A stretch of DNA of 64,000 bases from NCBI GenBank assembly GCA_932294295.1, contig OW028584.1:5092907-5156906 (forward strand). The letters run 5' to 3'. A model generated the notes under the pieces. It had not been told where the DNA came from. It saw only the letters and a program-made list of their open reading frames with translations, and searched no databases. Position 1 is the first letter of the stretch, and the number at the start of each line of letters is the position of its first letter. Below, piece by piece: positions 23,201 through 29,930 of the stretch. Made by a program: the position numbers and the translations under genes. The stretch is from Alitta virens. Its lineage: Eukaryota; Annelida; Polychaeta; Phyllodocida; Nereididae.

Positions 23201-25388
23201 AATCTCTGACTGCTCCCCATGATTGTTGTTTTGCCGTTTAGCATTTGTGGATCTCTTGGTGCATATTTGACATACTGTGTGTTTAGCGTATCTTTGATTA
23301 TTCCTCTCTCGGTGCATTTGCCTTTACTTCGTTTAATTCCTAATTTTTTGTCTCATCTCTTTCTGTGTCCTCTTTGTGTTTTCTTTAGCATTTATGTTTT
23401 GTACTTCCAATGCATTTTGTAACCCTTTTTCCTACCTTTTAAATTCCATACATTATCTATCTATCTATCTATATCTACTTGTCTCTGTTTGAACCTCTCT
23501 GTCCATCTGTGAATTGGTCTCTGTCCGTCCTCTCTGCAATTGCATCTTCATCTTATGAGCATCTTGTTTGCGCTGGTGCTGCGTGCACGCCCTGCCTATT
23601 AAGACTAGCCACTCATCCGCAGACCATCATAGTTTCTCATATTCCAGGCCCCACACGCTGCAGACGAGTGGACACGGTCGATCGATTCCTTCCACGGTCC
23701 AGCTGATCCCGGGAGACTTCAACACGCCCTACATGAAGACCTTCGTGCACTCCAAGTCACAGCAGTACAGGAGACTGAAGACCGAGTGGAGAAATAATGT
23801 CTATTTGAGACGCTCTAATGTCCAGGTAATTGAAATAATGGATAAGATTGAGCTATCAGTATAGATGTTACATTGAGTTGGAGGAAATATCAATCAATCA
23901 ACAATCAATCAATCTATATCTATTTGCCATATTGAAATATGATTGTGTATATGCCATTTACAATGGCATTAATTCATATATTAGACAAGCAGCAAGAAGT
24001 ATATATTAGAAAAACAGCAAGAAGTAATTCATATATTAGATAAACAGCAAGAAGTAAATCATATATTAGATAAACAGCAAGAAGTAATTCATATATTAGA
24101 TAAACAGCAAGAAGTAAATCATATATTAGATAAACAGCAAGAAGTAATTCATATATTAGATAAACAGCAAGAAGTAATTCATATATTAGATAAACAGCAA
24201 GTAGAAAATATTAGATAAACAGCAAGAAGTAAATGTGTATAAATTGATGTGAAGTAAAAATGATACTGATTTAAAACTGCACAATCATAGATACCTAGAT
24301 GGATGTATGGATGGGTATATCTATGTATATAAATAGATATATTAGTCAATTAGTTGTGATTGAAAAATGTTTTTGTAATTCAGGGTCTTGGGTTGTTCGC
24401 TGCTCGTGATTTAGAGAAGCACACGATGGTGATCGAGTACATCGGTGAACTGATCCGTAACGAGGTAGCCGAATACAGGGAGAAGTTGTACGACAGCCAG
24501 GTAAGATCTTTTGGAATCTATTTTATTCGTAACAGGCATCTGAAAATATCAAGTGCTAAATGCACGGTGTATAATTCTGATTGCTAAATTAGCAGTTTAA
24601 TTAGCAATGTTCTGGATGACGAGGTTGCTTCATGCCATATTGATCTGAAGCAGCTGGAAGTACAATTCCTGGAAGTACAAATTCAGTGTTTTTGTGTCGT
24701 GCGTCATATGACCCACTGATTTTATCTTGAATTGATTGTGAATGTTCCACAGTGTAATTTCGGCCTGGCAGACTGGCAGTGTAAGAAATGTTAAATTTTA
24801 ACATGTGATCCAGAAATCAAATGAGGTCCTATAACGATCTCCAATGTTTATTTGAACAGAACCGCGGCGTATACATGTTCCGCATTGACGACAACACGGT
24901 AATAGACGCAACCATGTGTGGTGGGCCTGCCCGATACATCAACCATTCCTGCGCCCCTAATTGCGTGGCAGAAGTGGTGCCATTCGAAAAAGACAGCAAA
25001 ATCATCATTATTGCCAAACGAAGAATCTCAAGGGGAGAAGAGGTGAGTTCAAAAGATTTTGTAAAATGTTAATATTTTAGTTCTCCTTGCATCATTTGAA
25101 AATCAATTGACTTCAGCTTGCAAGAATTATTCGGCTAGAAAATGCTTGCATGTTAATAGTCCCCCTGACATGATTAATTAAAAATTTTATTACATGAGTG
25201 CTATGCATGTGACTTAATGTTAAAGGATTTTGAGCTCTTAAAAGTTAATTATGCAATGAGCTTTCTGACTATTGTCCATTTTTTCCCCTTTTCAGCTCAC
25301 GTATGACTACAAATTTGACTTTGAAGATGACCAGCACAAGATTCCATGCAACTGTGGCGCAACCAATTGCCGAAAATGGATGAACTAG
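1046..25388 (+). CDS. KMT2C/KMT2D: KMT2C/KMT2D (MLL3/4, Trr) histone H3K4 methyltransferase, C-terminal ~1504 codons in 27 exons
   Basis: Family role: catalytic subunit of the nuclear MLL3/4 COMPASS (ASCOM) complex, which mono-methylates H3K4 at enhancers. Seen: 27 exons (coordinates in the exon entries) join with matching phases and GT-AG borders into one open frame ending in TAG at 25386. Numbering from the first complete codon in the window: Gln-rich segment with LxxLL near 229-233, CxxC/CxxxC knuckle 789-832, extended PHD about 994-1098, FYRN about 1115-1171, FYRC about 1172-1265, WIN motif 1301-1306, SET about 1364-1480, post-SET cysteines 1492/1494/1499. The domain order ePHD-FYRN-FYRC-WIN-SET at the extreme C-terminus is diagnostic of KMT2 proteins. 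The GCARSE WIN variant and the long Gln-rich lead point to KMT2C/D rather than KMT2A/B, which also carry a bromodomain and CXXC domain. The N-terminal half (early PHD cluster) lies left of the window, so the start is not here. Most invertebrates have one C/D orthologue. Confidence 0.95.
2224..2391 (+). CDS. KMT2C/KMT2D: KMT2C/D exon 2 of window: basic Lys/Arg cluster
   Basis: Acceptor TTGCACACAG|AC, donor ACAACAG|GTGTCT, 168 bp, phase 1 in and out. The split codon G+AC gives Asp. It encodes residues 54-108. A cluster [15 protein letters not shown], a plausible nuclear localisation signal, is followed by a Ser/Thr/Leu-rich stretch. The length is a multiple of three, so skipping it would keep the frame. 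Confidence 0.85.
3513..3692 (+). CDS. KMT2C/KMT2D: KMT2C/D exon 3 of window: Met/Pro-rich linker
   Basis: Acceptor GTTTGCAG|GG, donor CCACCAG|GTAGCT, 180 bp, phase 1 in and out, residues 110-168. Low-complexity Met/Pro/Gly/Ser sequence ([27 protein letters not shown]) continues the disordered linker of exon 1. No domain is visible. Confidence 0.88.
4073..4204 (+). CDS. KMT2C/KMT2D: KMT2C/D exon 4 of window: linker with amphipathic MTQLQKLV helix
   Basis: Acceptor TACTTTTCAG|CT, donor GATAAAG|GTATTT, 132 bp, phase 1 in and out, residues 170-212. It starts [19 protein letters not shown] and ends [14 protein letters not shown]. The acidic DFDELF end resembles short activation-type motifs, but that is inference. 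Confidence 0.9.
5155..5288. repeat. (GATT)n and (GATA)n simple repeats in intron 4
   Basis: Imperfect GATTGATT runs at 5165-5250 are followed by a pure GATA run at about 5257-5286. A phrase around ACCCTGAGACA occurs nearby at about 5060 and 5365, suggesting a small diverged duplication. Confidence 0.8.
5677..5927 (+). CDS. KMT2C/KMT2D: KMT2C/D exon 5 of window: LxxLL box and polyglutamine segment
   Basis: Acceptor TTTTTACAG|AT, donor GGAGAG|GTAAAC, 251 bp, phase 1 in and phase 0 out, residues 214-296. [14 protein letters not shown] contains LKRLL, a nuclear-receptor LxxLL box. This fits the known role of MLL3/4 in the ASCOM coactivator complex. A Gln-rich stretch follows ([20 protein letters not shown]), probably coiled coil. 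The exon closes with a Ser/Thr/Pro tail. Confidence 0.92.
6608..6749 (+). CDS. KMT2C/KMT2D: KMT2C/D exon 6 of window: acidic helical segment
   Basis: Acceptor AACCACAG|GAG, donor ATCATTG|GTGAGT, 142 bp, phase 0 in and phase 1 out, residues 297-343. It reads [20 protein letters not shown] followed by [14 protein letters not shown], helical and acidic with a MPLTREWE core. Joining directly to exon 7 gives a continuous charged helix ([18 protein letters not shown]). Confidence 0.9.
6750..9382. other. Intron 6 (2.6 kb)
   Basis: No sense exon is supported. A 36-bp interval at 7734-7769 is flanked by AG and GT but is disfavoured (see rejected items). The minus strand carries a 99-codon ORF at 7209-7508, annotated separately. 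The rest is unique-looking AT-rich sequence without recognisable repeats. Confidence 0.6.
7209..7508 (-). CDS. Unidentified antisense intronic ORF, 99 aa, basic
   Basis: On the minus strand the ATG at 7508-7506 lies in a good initiation context (A at -3, G at +4). The frame stays open for 99 codons; it also extends upstream without a stop to about 7568. The product is basic and polar, with [20 protein letters not shown] near the N-terminus and [20 protein letters not shown] near the C-terminus. It has no signal peptide, membrane segment or Cys/His cluster. Composition is more protein-like than the low-complexity shadows elsewhere. I do not recognise the family. It could be an intronic gene, a retrocopy fragment or part of a transposon. 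There is no clear nearby minus-strand AATAAA; the closest matches lie about 430 nt downstream. Confidence 0.3.
   Translation of the reverse strand: MGETRSCKWDRGGGKSRLKAIQEPVGKRHASTINTIKAAHANKSAIKVPTLRVDVLMDWRTKQADPDIKRASKWIRHGLGKQPNLYIDHQSLIIDYLTQ
9383..9564 (+). CDS. KMT2C/KMT2D: KMT2C/D exon 7 of window: long charged helix and basic clusters
   Basis: Acceptor GATTTTTTTAG|AA, donor CCTAAG|GTAGGC, 182 bp, phase 1 in and phase 0 out, residues 345-404. It reads [20 protein letters not shown], then KKPRAKKKD and PKKRPRKAS basic patches (likely NLS). The other two frames contain stops, which fixes the phase and supports direct joining to exon 6. Confidence 0.9.
9983..10169 (+). CDS. KMT2C/KMT2D: KMT2C/D exon 8 of window
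   Basis: Acceptor CCACTTACTAG|GAA, donor CCCGATT|GTGAGT, 187 bp, phase 0 in and phase 1 out, residues 405-466. It is Pro-rich ([19 protein letters not shown]), then [20 protein letters not shown] and [14 protein letters not shown]. The LPQLPLEEP segment looks like a conserved short motif of the family, but I cannot assign a function to it. Confidence 0.9.
10637..10849 (+). CDS. KMT2C/KMT2D: KMT2C/D exon 9 of window, with two in-frame donors
   Basis: Acceptor TTTTTAACAG|CG, phase 1 in. It encodes [20 protein letters not shown] and [17 protein letters not shown]. Two donors fit the phase of exon 10: CGCCAG|GTGAGA after 10792 (156-bp exon) and TTTACGG|GTAAGC after 10849 (213-bp exon). The 57-bp difference is in frame and adds 19 residues ([12 protein letters not shown] and on). 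Residue numbers in this annotation use the long form (468-537). Which form predominates cannot be decided from sequence. Confidence 0.85.
11935..12097 (+). CDS. KMT2C/KMT2D: KMT2C/D exon 10 of window
   Basis: Acceptor TTTTATGAACAG|CC, donor ATGTCAAG|GTACGG, 163 bp, phase 1 in and phase 2 out, residues 539-591. It reads [20 protein letters not shown], then [20 protein letters not shown]. The C-terminal part is Pro/Ser/Met rich. No known domain is visible. Confidence 0.88.
12276..12420 (-). mobile_element. 3' tail of a retroelement in intron 10
   Basis: Read on the minus strand, the stretch ends AAAATAAAGTATCTATCTAT, a poly(A)-type signal followed by a short (ATCT)n tail. This is the usual 3' end of CR1/Jockey-like LINEs or the SINEs they mobilise. 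The tail closely resembles the LINE tail at 49914. No coding sequence remains, so class assignment is inference. Confidence 0.45.
13633..13841 (+). CDS. KMT2C/KMT2D: KMT2C/D exon 11 of window
   Basis: Acceptor CGCCCAACAG|A, donor GTGAAAC|GTAAGT, 209 bp, phase 2 in and phase 1 out, residues 593-661. Ser-rich start ([20 protein letters not shown]), then [21 protein letters not shown] second AG two bases downstream (NAGNAG-like, 13633-13634) would break the phase, so the upstream AG is preferred. Confidence 0.87.
14221..14390 (+). CDS. KMT2C/KMT2D: KMT2C/D exon 12 of window
   Basis: Acceptor CGGTTTGTAG|CG, donor TCACAG|GTGTGG (weak), 170 bp, phase 1 in and phase 0 out, residues 663-718. It contains an imperfect internal repeat, [18 protein letters not shown], and ends in [14 protein letters not shown]. 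It is mostly hydrophilic. Joining to exon 13 gives [10 protein letters not shown]. Confidence 0.88.
14856..15012 (+). CDS. KMT2C/KMT2D: KMT2C/D exon 13 of window: conserved VAVTLTL block
   Basis: Acceptor TTTCTCAAG|GTC, donor AACAAAT|GTAAGT, 157 bp, phase 0 in and phase 1 out, residues 719-770. [20 protein letters not shown] followed by [19 protein letters not shown] resembles the conserved segment upstream of the C-terminal domains in MLL3/MLL4 (similarity from memory of the family). Function unknown. Confidence 0.92.
15422..15717 (+). CDS. KMT2C/KMT2D: KMT2C/D exon 14 of window: CxxC...CxxxC zinc-knuckle-like segment
   Basis: Acceptor CTTCTTTTCAG|AT, donor GAAAAG|GTACAG, 296 bp (the longest exon here), phase 1 in and phase 0 out, residues 772-869. 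[15 protein letters not shown] supplies C789 and C792. After an acidic spacer, [13 protein letters not shown] supplies C828 and C832. Together this is a likely four-cysteine zinc knuckle. The C-terminus is Ala-rich and helical ([11 protein letters not shown]). Confidence 0.93.
15900..16343. mobile_element. hAT-like non-autonomous DNA transposon (MITE), 444 bp
   Basis: Termini CAGGGATCAGGTTGGA and, on the right, the reverse complement of CAGGGATCAGGCTGGA give a 16-bp terminal inverted repeat with one mismatch. Both sides are flanked by ATCTAT (15894-15899 and 16344-16349), a perfect 6-bp target duplication. CAGGG...CCCTG ends are characteristic of hAT superfamily elements, although most hATs make 8-bp duplications. 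The interior has no coding capacity. It sits in intron 14 of KMT2C/D. Confidence 0.8.
16658..16864 (+). CDS. KMT2C/KMT2D: KMT2C/D exon 15 of window
   Basis: Acceptor TGTCTCTTAG|CAA, donor CCTAAG|GTATTT, 207 bp, phase 0 in and out, residues 870-938. It starts with a helical [18 protein letters not shown] Ser/Thr/Pro segment [18 protein letters not shown] and a Gly/Pro tail follow. No known domain. Confidence 0.92.
17366..17470 (+). CDS. KMT2C/KMT2D: KMT2C/D exon 16 of window: basic Trp segment before the ePHD
   Basis: Acceptor AAATTTCAG|GTT, donor GGAGAG|GTAAGA, 105 bp, phase 0 in and out, residues 939-973. [19 protein letters not shown] resembles the KKWRG-type basic/aromatic motif that precedes the extended PHD in MLL3/4. 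The acidic tail is VVTDDDIGE. Confidence 0.92.
17603..17712 (+). CDS. KMT2C/KMT2D: KMT2C/D exon 17 of window: start of extended PHD finger
   Basis: Acceptor GTTTTCCAG|TTA, donor CCTGGCAG|GTATGG, 110 bp, phase 0 in and phase 2 out, residues 974-1009. [19 protein letters not shown] contains the first zinc pair (C994, C997) of the C2HC pre-PHD module of the ePHD. Upstream is a basic helix ([15 protein letters not shown]). Confidence 0.95.
18011..18254 (+). CDS. KMT2C/KMT2D: KMT2C/D exon 18 of window: core of extended PHD finger
   Basis: Acceptor TTTGACAG|A, donor GATAAG|GTGAGA, 244 bp, phase 2 in and phase 0 out, residues 1011-1091. [16 protein letters not shown], then [37 protein letters not shown]: the complete His/Cys ligand pattern of a C2HC-type ePHD. 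In MLL3/4 this module contributes to histone H4 tail recognition. Confidence 0.97.
18619..18731 (+). CDS. KMT2C/KMT2D: KMT2C/D exon 19 of window: end of ePHD and start of FYRN
   Basis: Acceptor GACTTTTCAG|ACA, donor GTGGCCTG|GTAAGT, 113 bp, phase 0 in and phase 2 out, residues 1092-1128. [10 protein letters not shown] provides the last ePHD ligands (C1095, H1098). [16 protein letters not shown] matches the conserved link into FYRN. Confidence 0.96.
19001..19127 (+). CDS. KMT2C/KMT2D: KMT2C/D exon 20 of window: FYRN domain
   Basis: Acceptor TGTCTTTTCAG|C, donor TATCCT|GTGAGT, 127 bp, phase 2 in and phase 0 out, residues 1130-1171. [20 protein letters not shown] and FHNRDFIYP match the FYRN signature: a G-x-L/I-x-F strand, GQLLPHQ and the terminal YP. 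Confidence 0.96.
19586..19748 (+). CDS. KMT2C/KMT2D: KMT2C/D exon 21 of window: first half of FYRC domain
   Basis: Acceptor CTTGCTTAG|GTT, donor CCGAAAA|GTAAGA, 163 bp, phase 0 in and phase 1 out, residues 1172-1225. [20 protein letters not shown] followed by YICKI is the canonical FYRC opening (GY-x-A-x-R-x-YWS). FYRN and FYRC fold together into one module. Confidence 0.96.
19880..20016 (+). CDS. KMT2C/KMT2D: KMT2C/D exon 22 of window: second half of FYRC domain
   Basis: Acceptor TCTGTTGCAG|TT, donor GAATCT|GTAAGT, 137 bp, phase 1 in and phase 0 out, residues 1227-1271. [20 protein letters not shown] and [18 protein letters not shown] match the FYRC C-terminal helix and the FG/YGL segment of KMT2 proteins. 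Confidence 0.96.
20173..20337. mobile_element. Hairpin MITE with two CRE-like cores, 165 bp
   Basis: In intron 22. The left arm (AATGGGAGACTTTT, then AGCAGGGGGAG) is the imperfect inverted complement of the right arm (CCCCTGCTGGCT, then AAGTCCCCCATT), over about 55 bp each. The loop carries TGACGTCATCAA twice, about 50 bp apart. Structure indicates a small foldback or MITE. A target duplication is not clear. Confidence 0.6.
20547..20677 (+). CDS. KMT2C/KMT2D: KMT2C/D exon 23 of window: WDR5-interaction (WIN) motif
   Basis: Acceptor TTTCTTCAG|CTG, donor TTCAAGAG|GTAGCT, 131 bp, phase 0 in and phase 2 out, residues 1272-1314. [20 protein letters not shown] is followed by [16 protein letters not shown] (1301-1306, key Arg 1304) is the WIN motif that inserts into WDR5 and scaffolds the WRAD core complex. 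Confidence 0.97.
20678..23647. other. Intron 23 (3.0 kb), the largest KMT2C/D intron here
   Basis: Separates the WIN exon from the SET exons. No sense exon is visible. A retroelement-like tail (GATATGATATGATAATC, about 20835-20851) marks a probable insertion. Two minus-strand open stretches, 22417-22641 and 21711-22016, are unassigned; the latter is 101 codons and helical, with [20 protein letters not shown]. The 3' end (about 23240-23580) is strongly pyrimidine rich on the + strand and includes a short (CTAT)n run at about 23453-23470. Confidence 0.55.
23648..23825 (+). CDS. KMT2C/KMT2D: KMT2C/D exon 24 of window: pre-SET linker and start of SET
   Basis: Acceptor CATATTCCAG|G, donor AATGTCCAG|GTAATT, 178 bp, phase 2 in and phase 0 out, residues 1316-1374. 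[15 protein letters not shown], then [20 protein letters not shown] and [14 protein letters not shown], matches the MLL3/4 stretch connecting WIN to SET, including the invariant S-KS-QYRRL-TEW run. Confidence 0.97.
23972..24231. repeat. 30-bp minisatellite in intron 24, about 9 copies
   Basis: A unit of TATTAGATAAACAGCAAGAA plus about 10 further bases is repeated head to tail. Successive copies alternate between ATTC and AATC at the unit start, giving a 60-bp higher-order period in the middle. Edge copies are truncated or diverged. It lies about 150 bp upstream of the main SET exon. Confidence 0.92.
24384..24500 (+). CDS. KMT2C/KMT2D: KMT2C/D exon 25 of window: SET domain, SET-N
   Basis: Acceptor GTAATTCAG|GGT, donor AGCCAG|GTAAGA, 117 bp, phase 0 in and out, residues 1375-1413. 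[20 protein letters not shown] and [19 protein letters not shown]: the GxG cofactor-binding loop, the EYIGE strand and the SET-I region start. Confidence 0.98.
24860..25042 (+). CDS. KMT2C/KMT2D: KMT2C/D exon 26 of window: SET domain catalytic core
   Basis: Acceptor TTTGAACAG|AAC, donor GAAGAG|GTGAGT, 183 bp, phase 0 in and out, residues 1414-1474. [32 protein letters not shown] and [15 protein letters not shown] (N1441, H1442, C1444) binds S-adenosylmethionine and forms the pseudoknot; the Cys also ligates the post-SET zinc. All catalytic residues are intact. Confidence 0.98.
25296..25388 (+). CDS. KMT2C/KMT2D: KMT2C/D last exon: end of SET and post-SET, with stop
   Basis: Acceptor CCCCTTTTCAG|CTC, 93 bp, ending TAG at 25386-25388, residues 1475-1504. 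[18 protein letters not shown] provides the catalytic Tyr region (TYDY). The post-[16 protein letters not shown] completes the CxCx4C zinc site. The protein ends exactly at the family's usual WMN/WLN terminus, so the gene is not truncated. Confidence 0.98.
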   Translation, partial: LTYDYKFDFEDDQHKIPCNCGATNCRKWMN

Positions 25389-25433
25389 TGTGTCCCCGCA
25401 ACACTAGGTGAATTTTCTGGTCATGGAATTACT

Positions 25434-25439
25434 AATAAA
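25434..25439 (+). terminator. Proximal poly(A) signal AATAAA
   Basis: ACTAATAAAG lies 46 nt after the stop. A GT-containing stretch follows. If used, the 3' UTR would be under 100 nt. Confidence 0.45.
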
Positions 25440-26848
25440 GTCACCATGTGGCACATTTACAAATGTCATTATGGATAAGACAATTTTCTTGGATTTGACT
25501 GAGAAGGACTATCATTTCCTGCGGTGCAGGTGATTTACTACATAGCAGGACATTATAATTAATAATGCGATTTGTGAATAGGGGCTGATGATATGGATAG
25601 ACGTTATATGTCTCGTACACTTGACACACTCAAGTGCCATGGAGATGAACAATGTCCAGCAGATCGCTTTGTTTGAATAATCTGTGATACGGAGTTATAT
25701 GGTGCAGTCACATTGACTGGCAGTCTCTTTATTTGTTGCCATTGTTTGATAATCATCTCTGGTTTGAAGTGTTTTTGTGCTGTTCTTAATTTCACAAAAG
25801 GGATGCATCATCACTTATAGCTAAGCACAAAAACTTACGCCGAGAACGGAAAGCAAAAATTAGTGACGTTTAATGTTTTTGTACTTAAATCCACTTCATG
25901 AAACCACAACATAATACCATAATACCAAAACACGCTCGTACTGATGAATTGTTAACTTGATCTTCCAGTGGTGTTTGTTTTAACGAAAATGTTGATAGAT
26001 ATTGGAGATGATATTTTTCTACATTTTGAGTGTAGGGCTTCTTATTGTTTAAGGTTTTTGCATTAGGTTTTGAGAAGAGTGTGAGTGAGAGTGAGGAAGA
26101 GGTTGTTAATAGGATATGGGTCACTTCTTCGCTTTGTACATTAATTAGTTAATAAGCGCGTGAAAGTTTTCGACAGTAACTCGGTTGTGTGAGTGAATTA
26201 TCGAGAGTTGTGTGTGACAAGTTGCATGAGATTGAAGTCACTCAACTTGCATAGACCAATGATTTACATTAATTACTGCACAATTGTATATTAATACTCT
26301 TTGAGTACCAGGAATGGCAGTGTATTATATTTGCAGTGTTATTTATCCTAAATTGATGTCTGTTGATTTTTCTTCTTCTTTTTTTTTTCCTCGTTGTACT
26401 GTAATTTAGTCTCAATCACAAACTTGTACAAACACATTTCATTCGTACGCATCAATACTTTGTGTTATTTTTGTTTGACACATTTTTCTCATTTAAATGA
26501 GCCTTTGTACATGTGAAATAATTTATGTAAAAAGTGGAAAGATTTGTATTTAAACAAGACATCATATTGTTATTACTTCCAATTTTGTACAAAATCATTT
26601 CACTTGTTTCATTTGGTCACTATGTTATAATTTTGTGAATATTATCATTGGACATTTTTGTGGGAATTGTAGATATTTGAGTTGCAGATTCACGATTGTT
26701 TATAAGACAATTTACAAAATGTTTCTATTATAAATACATTTGGTTGAGTATTTAAGAAACAAGAGGTCATGCTTTTGTTTCCATTTTTTATGAAAAAACC
26801 TTGCATTGTTTTAGGATTTGAAAATGCCTTGTAGATCGATCTTCGATA

Positions 26849-26854
26849 AATAAA
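26849..26854 (+). terminator. Distal poly(A) signal AATAAA
   Basis: GATAAATAAAATTTTTATG with T/GT-rich sequence 20-60 nt downstream (TTTTTTGTGACG). This is the most likely end of the KMT2C/D mRNA. Confidence 0.55.
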
Positions 26855-29808
26855 ATTTTTATGTACAGTCCTAACCCCTCTCCATCTGATTTTTTGTGAC
26901 GCACGCAATGTTGCCTTATGCTTAAGATTCCTGAAATTTCCTCAAATCGGATTGAAAAAAAAATCGGAAATAAATGCTTGATAAGCATGTGAATTTCATT
27001 ATTAAAACAAAATTAAATTAAATTTTGATTTAAATTAGAAAAGTTATTTGTTCACTGAATATTTATTAAAATGCTACATCATGAGAGCATGTCATTAAAT
27101 TGTGACTAGTTAAATGTTGCAAGAGGTAAGACTCAAGTTGCCTAAGTCATTTTTAGTTTGTGGAAAATAACTTTAAAATGCTATGCGTTTACAGCATGTG
27201 AAGTAATCGAAGGTGACATTTAAAAATCCCATTGAAATGACAATTACATATTTTTCTTTTTCATTCTCTCGTGCCTGTAGTCATTGACCAAGCCCTGGGC
27301 ACCAGAGATTTTGGTGAAAGTACATGGCCAATTGTGCCACGTGCGTTTTTCATGCGTTTGGATGAACGCCTGGAAAACGCATGGTTTTTGAGGCGAATCA
27401 AGTTCATTGGATATTGGACATTCGTTGAATATTCAACGAACAGTAAAGATCATTTGATATCTGAGATTCGTTGAATATTCAATGAACAGTAAAGTTCATC
27501 GAATATTCAATGATTGAATATTCGCCAGGGGGGCAAGGGAGAAGGGGTGGTGCCTGGGGGAGAGGGTCACCGTGGCCCCCCAATGGCCTAACTATCATCC
27601 TCCTGCCCCCCTTGACCGAATATCAAATGAATATCAAATGGTTAAAGATTCGCCAGGGGGCAAGTGAGAAGGGTCAGTGCCTGGGGGAGAGGGTCACCGT
27701 GGCCCCCCAATGGCATAAAGAATCATCTTTCATTTGATATTGGAGATTTGTTGAATATTCAACGAACAGTAAAGTTCATCGAATATTCAATGATTGAATA
27801 TTCGCCAGGGGGGCAAGGGAGAAGGGTCAGTGCCTGGGGAAGAGGGTCACCGCGGCCCCCCAATGACCTAACTATCATCCCCCTGCCCCCCTTGACCGAA
27901 TATCAAATGAATGTCAAATGGTTAAAGATTCGCCAGGGGGGGCAAGTGAGAAGGGTCGGTGCCTGGGGGAGAGGGTCACCGTGGCCCCCCAATGGCCTAA
28001 CTATCCTCCCCCTGCCCCTCTTGAGCTAAGAAAAATTTACATTCAAGGGAATTGCTATTTTCGATTTAAAAAAGAATATAATTTAAAGTTCAGCTCATCC
28101 TTCCTTATTCGTAAATTTGGCCATTCTACTGCACCCTAGGTCACATTCTCAGATCTACCTGTAACTTCACTATTATTAACTGTTATATATGTTTGAAACT
28201 TTAATGATAGTCAAAACCTGTTATTATGACCTCGACCCAATTTTTTCTAATTCAAGTGGAATACTGAGCCACTAAACTGTCTAATATCATTTATTATTTG
28301 ATTCTGCATAACATGAGGTATATAATTTTGCAAATATTACTTGTTCACATTAAAATTAGAGAAAAGTCAAGAAGTTAAAAAAAATTTTCAATTGGACCCA
28401 GTTGTCAGAGATGTTATCTAAGTGTTGTCCATCTTCTTGCATAACAAAGATTTCTGAAATGATATGAAATTGCAAACTTCTGAAAAAGCTTCCACACACT
28501 TGCGCAGGATGTACACGTAAGATGTTTGACTAGATTACATGAAAGAAAAAAAATCAAATGTATGGGAATGCAGAAAATCCCAACATAAAGGATTTAGAAT
28601 GATTTTGGTGCTTATGCGACAAAACCTTGTATAGCAAAATTAACCAAATAATGATATATCATGCATTAAAATAATAAAGTACACACCCTTATATATATCT
28701 GAAAATATGCTGTAATGCAGACAAATTCCCGTGTGATAATGTTTATTTTTCACCTAAAATGAGCTTTCACCCTGATTGACAACAACCTAGTGTTCCAATT
28801 GACTATCTACTGGCAGTATTTAATTTCATCCTGTAGGATGATTTTAAATGGCAGTGCAAAATCTTGCAAAGACAAAAATCCAAATTTTATGGGGTTATTG
28901 ATCTCCAAAAGAAATTGTCATTTAATGACAGTTTGAATCTATTTTGTTAATCTAGAATTGACAGCACTGCGCTAGTGTCGAAATCGCTGCCACCTAGCAG
29001 AAAAGTTGATCCCGTTTACCTCGGTCAACATTGACTTACATTATGGGTGTTTTAACATATAATTAAGGAATGAGTTTATGGGGAGATGGTATAGCACACG
29101 TTGGTGCTGAAACATCAAAATTTTGCGTGTACATTTTTCGTTCCGCAAATTTAGGTTGCAAAGGTGATGATACCACTCTAAACATAACTTTACCAATTGG
29201 ACAAAATTGTTACAAGTATTAGTGGGCTGTTTTGTGATGAATCTGCTGTTTTTGCCATGTATTGCATGCAGGCCAAGGCACTCGCCCAGCAGCGATAATG
29301 GCGGCGTGGTTTTTTTTCGCCACGACTTTTGGCCTTTAACATGCTATATATTGAATTATGGTGAATTCTATACTGATAAACTGCAGAGCTATTATGGTAA
29401 AAACATATATCCAATCATTTGACACCTTATTTCCCGTCATAGGTTGCATAGATAATTGTGAACTGGATAATTTTTGTCCATTTTAAGGCTTAAAACCTAC
29501 GAAGATCACATGCAGTTCTGTACACTATACATATATATATAAGAGAAGATGAAACGGAAATTTGGTTGACATGACTTCTCGCCGATTAATCATTCACAAT
29601 AAAAAGCCTTTTGTCTTTCTTAACGAAAAAATCACACAGTGGTGTTTCTGAGAATTTTTTCCACAGAGCTACCCCACTTTAAGTCCAGTTTATCATATCC
29701 AATATTAATGGCAATCCATTATTAAATGTAAACACACCAAATTTCTTGGATCCCGTTTCGCGTCATGCTAACTTCCTGTTGACCTGGCTGAGATCATTCT
29801 GATTCCCT

Positions 29809-29930
29809 ATTGGTCAGTTAAAACTGTGACGTTGCTAGAGCACAGCCAATCAGAGAGCGGCAAACAATCGCCGTGACGTCATGAGGTCTCTGACGTCACT
29901 CAGAGCAGCTCATTCACACTGGTGACGTCA
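29809..29930. promoter_or_regulatory. CRE/CCAAT cluster, promoter-like
   Basis: Three perfect CRE palindromes TGACGTCA (29874-29881, 29891-29898, 29923-29930) and a half site TGACGT (29827-29832) lie with an inverted CCAAT box (ATTGG 29809-29813) and a direct CCAAT (29846-29850), all within 122 bp. CREB/ATF- and NF-Y-type sites at this density are typical of a pol II promoter or enhancer. There is no TATA and no annotated gene beside it. It may be the internal promoter of the element that contains it. Confidence 0.5.

Larger units (their letters stand above)
25389..26870 (+). other. KMT2C/KMT2D: KMT2C/D 3' UTR (inferred extent)
   Basis: AT- and T-rich non-coding sequence directly after the stop, bounded by the strongest poly(A) signal at 26849. 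No transposon hallmark occurs inside it, in contrast to the DNA beyond 27000. The UTR end is inferred from signals, not from transcripts. Confidence 0.6.

Noticed and set aside
27510..28139. Open frames reading RGSPWPPNG repeats on the + strand
   Set aside because: They follow the period of the foldback-arm minisatellite, and the same occurs inverted at 33873-34100; repeat artefact.
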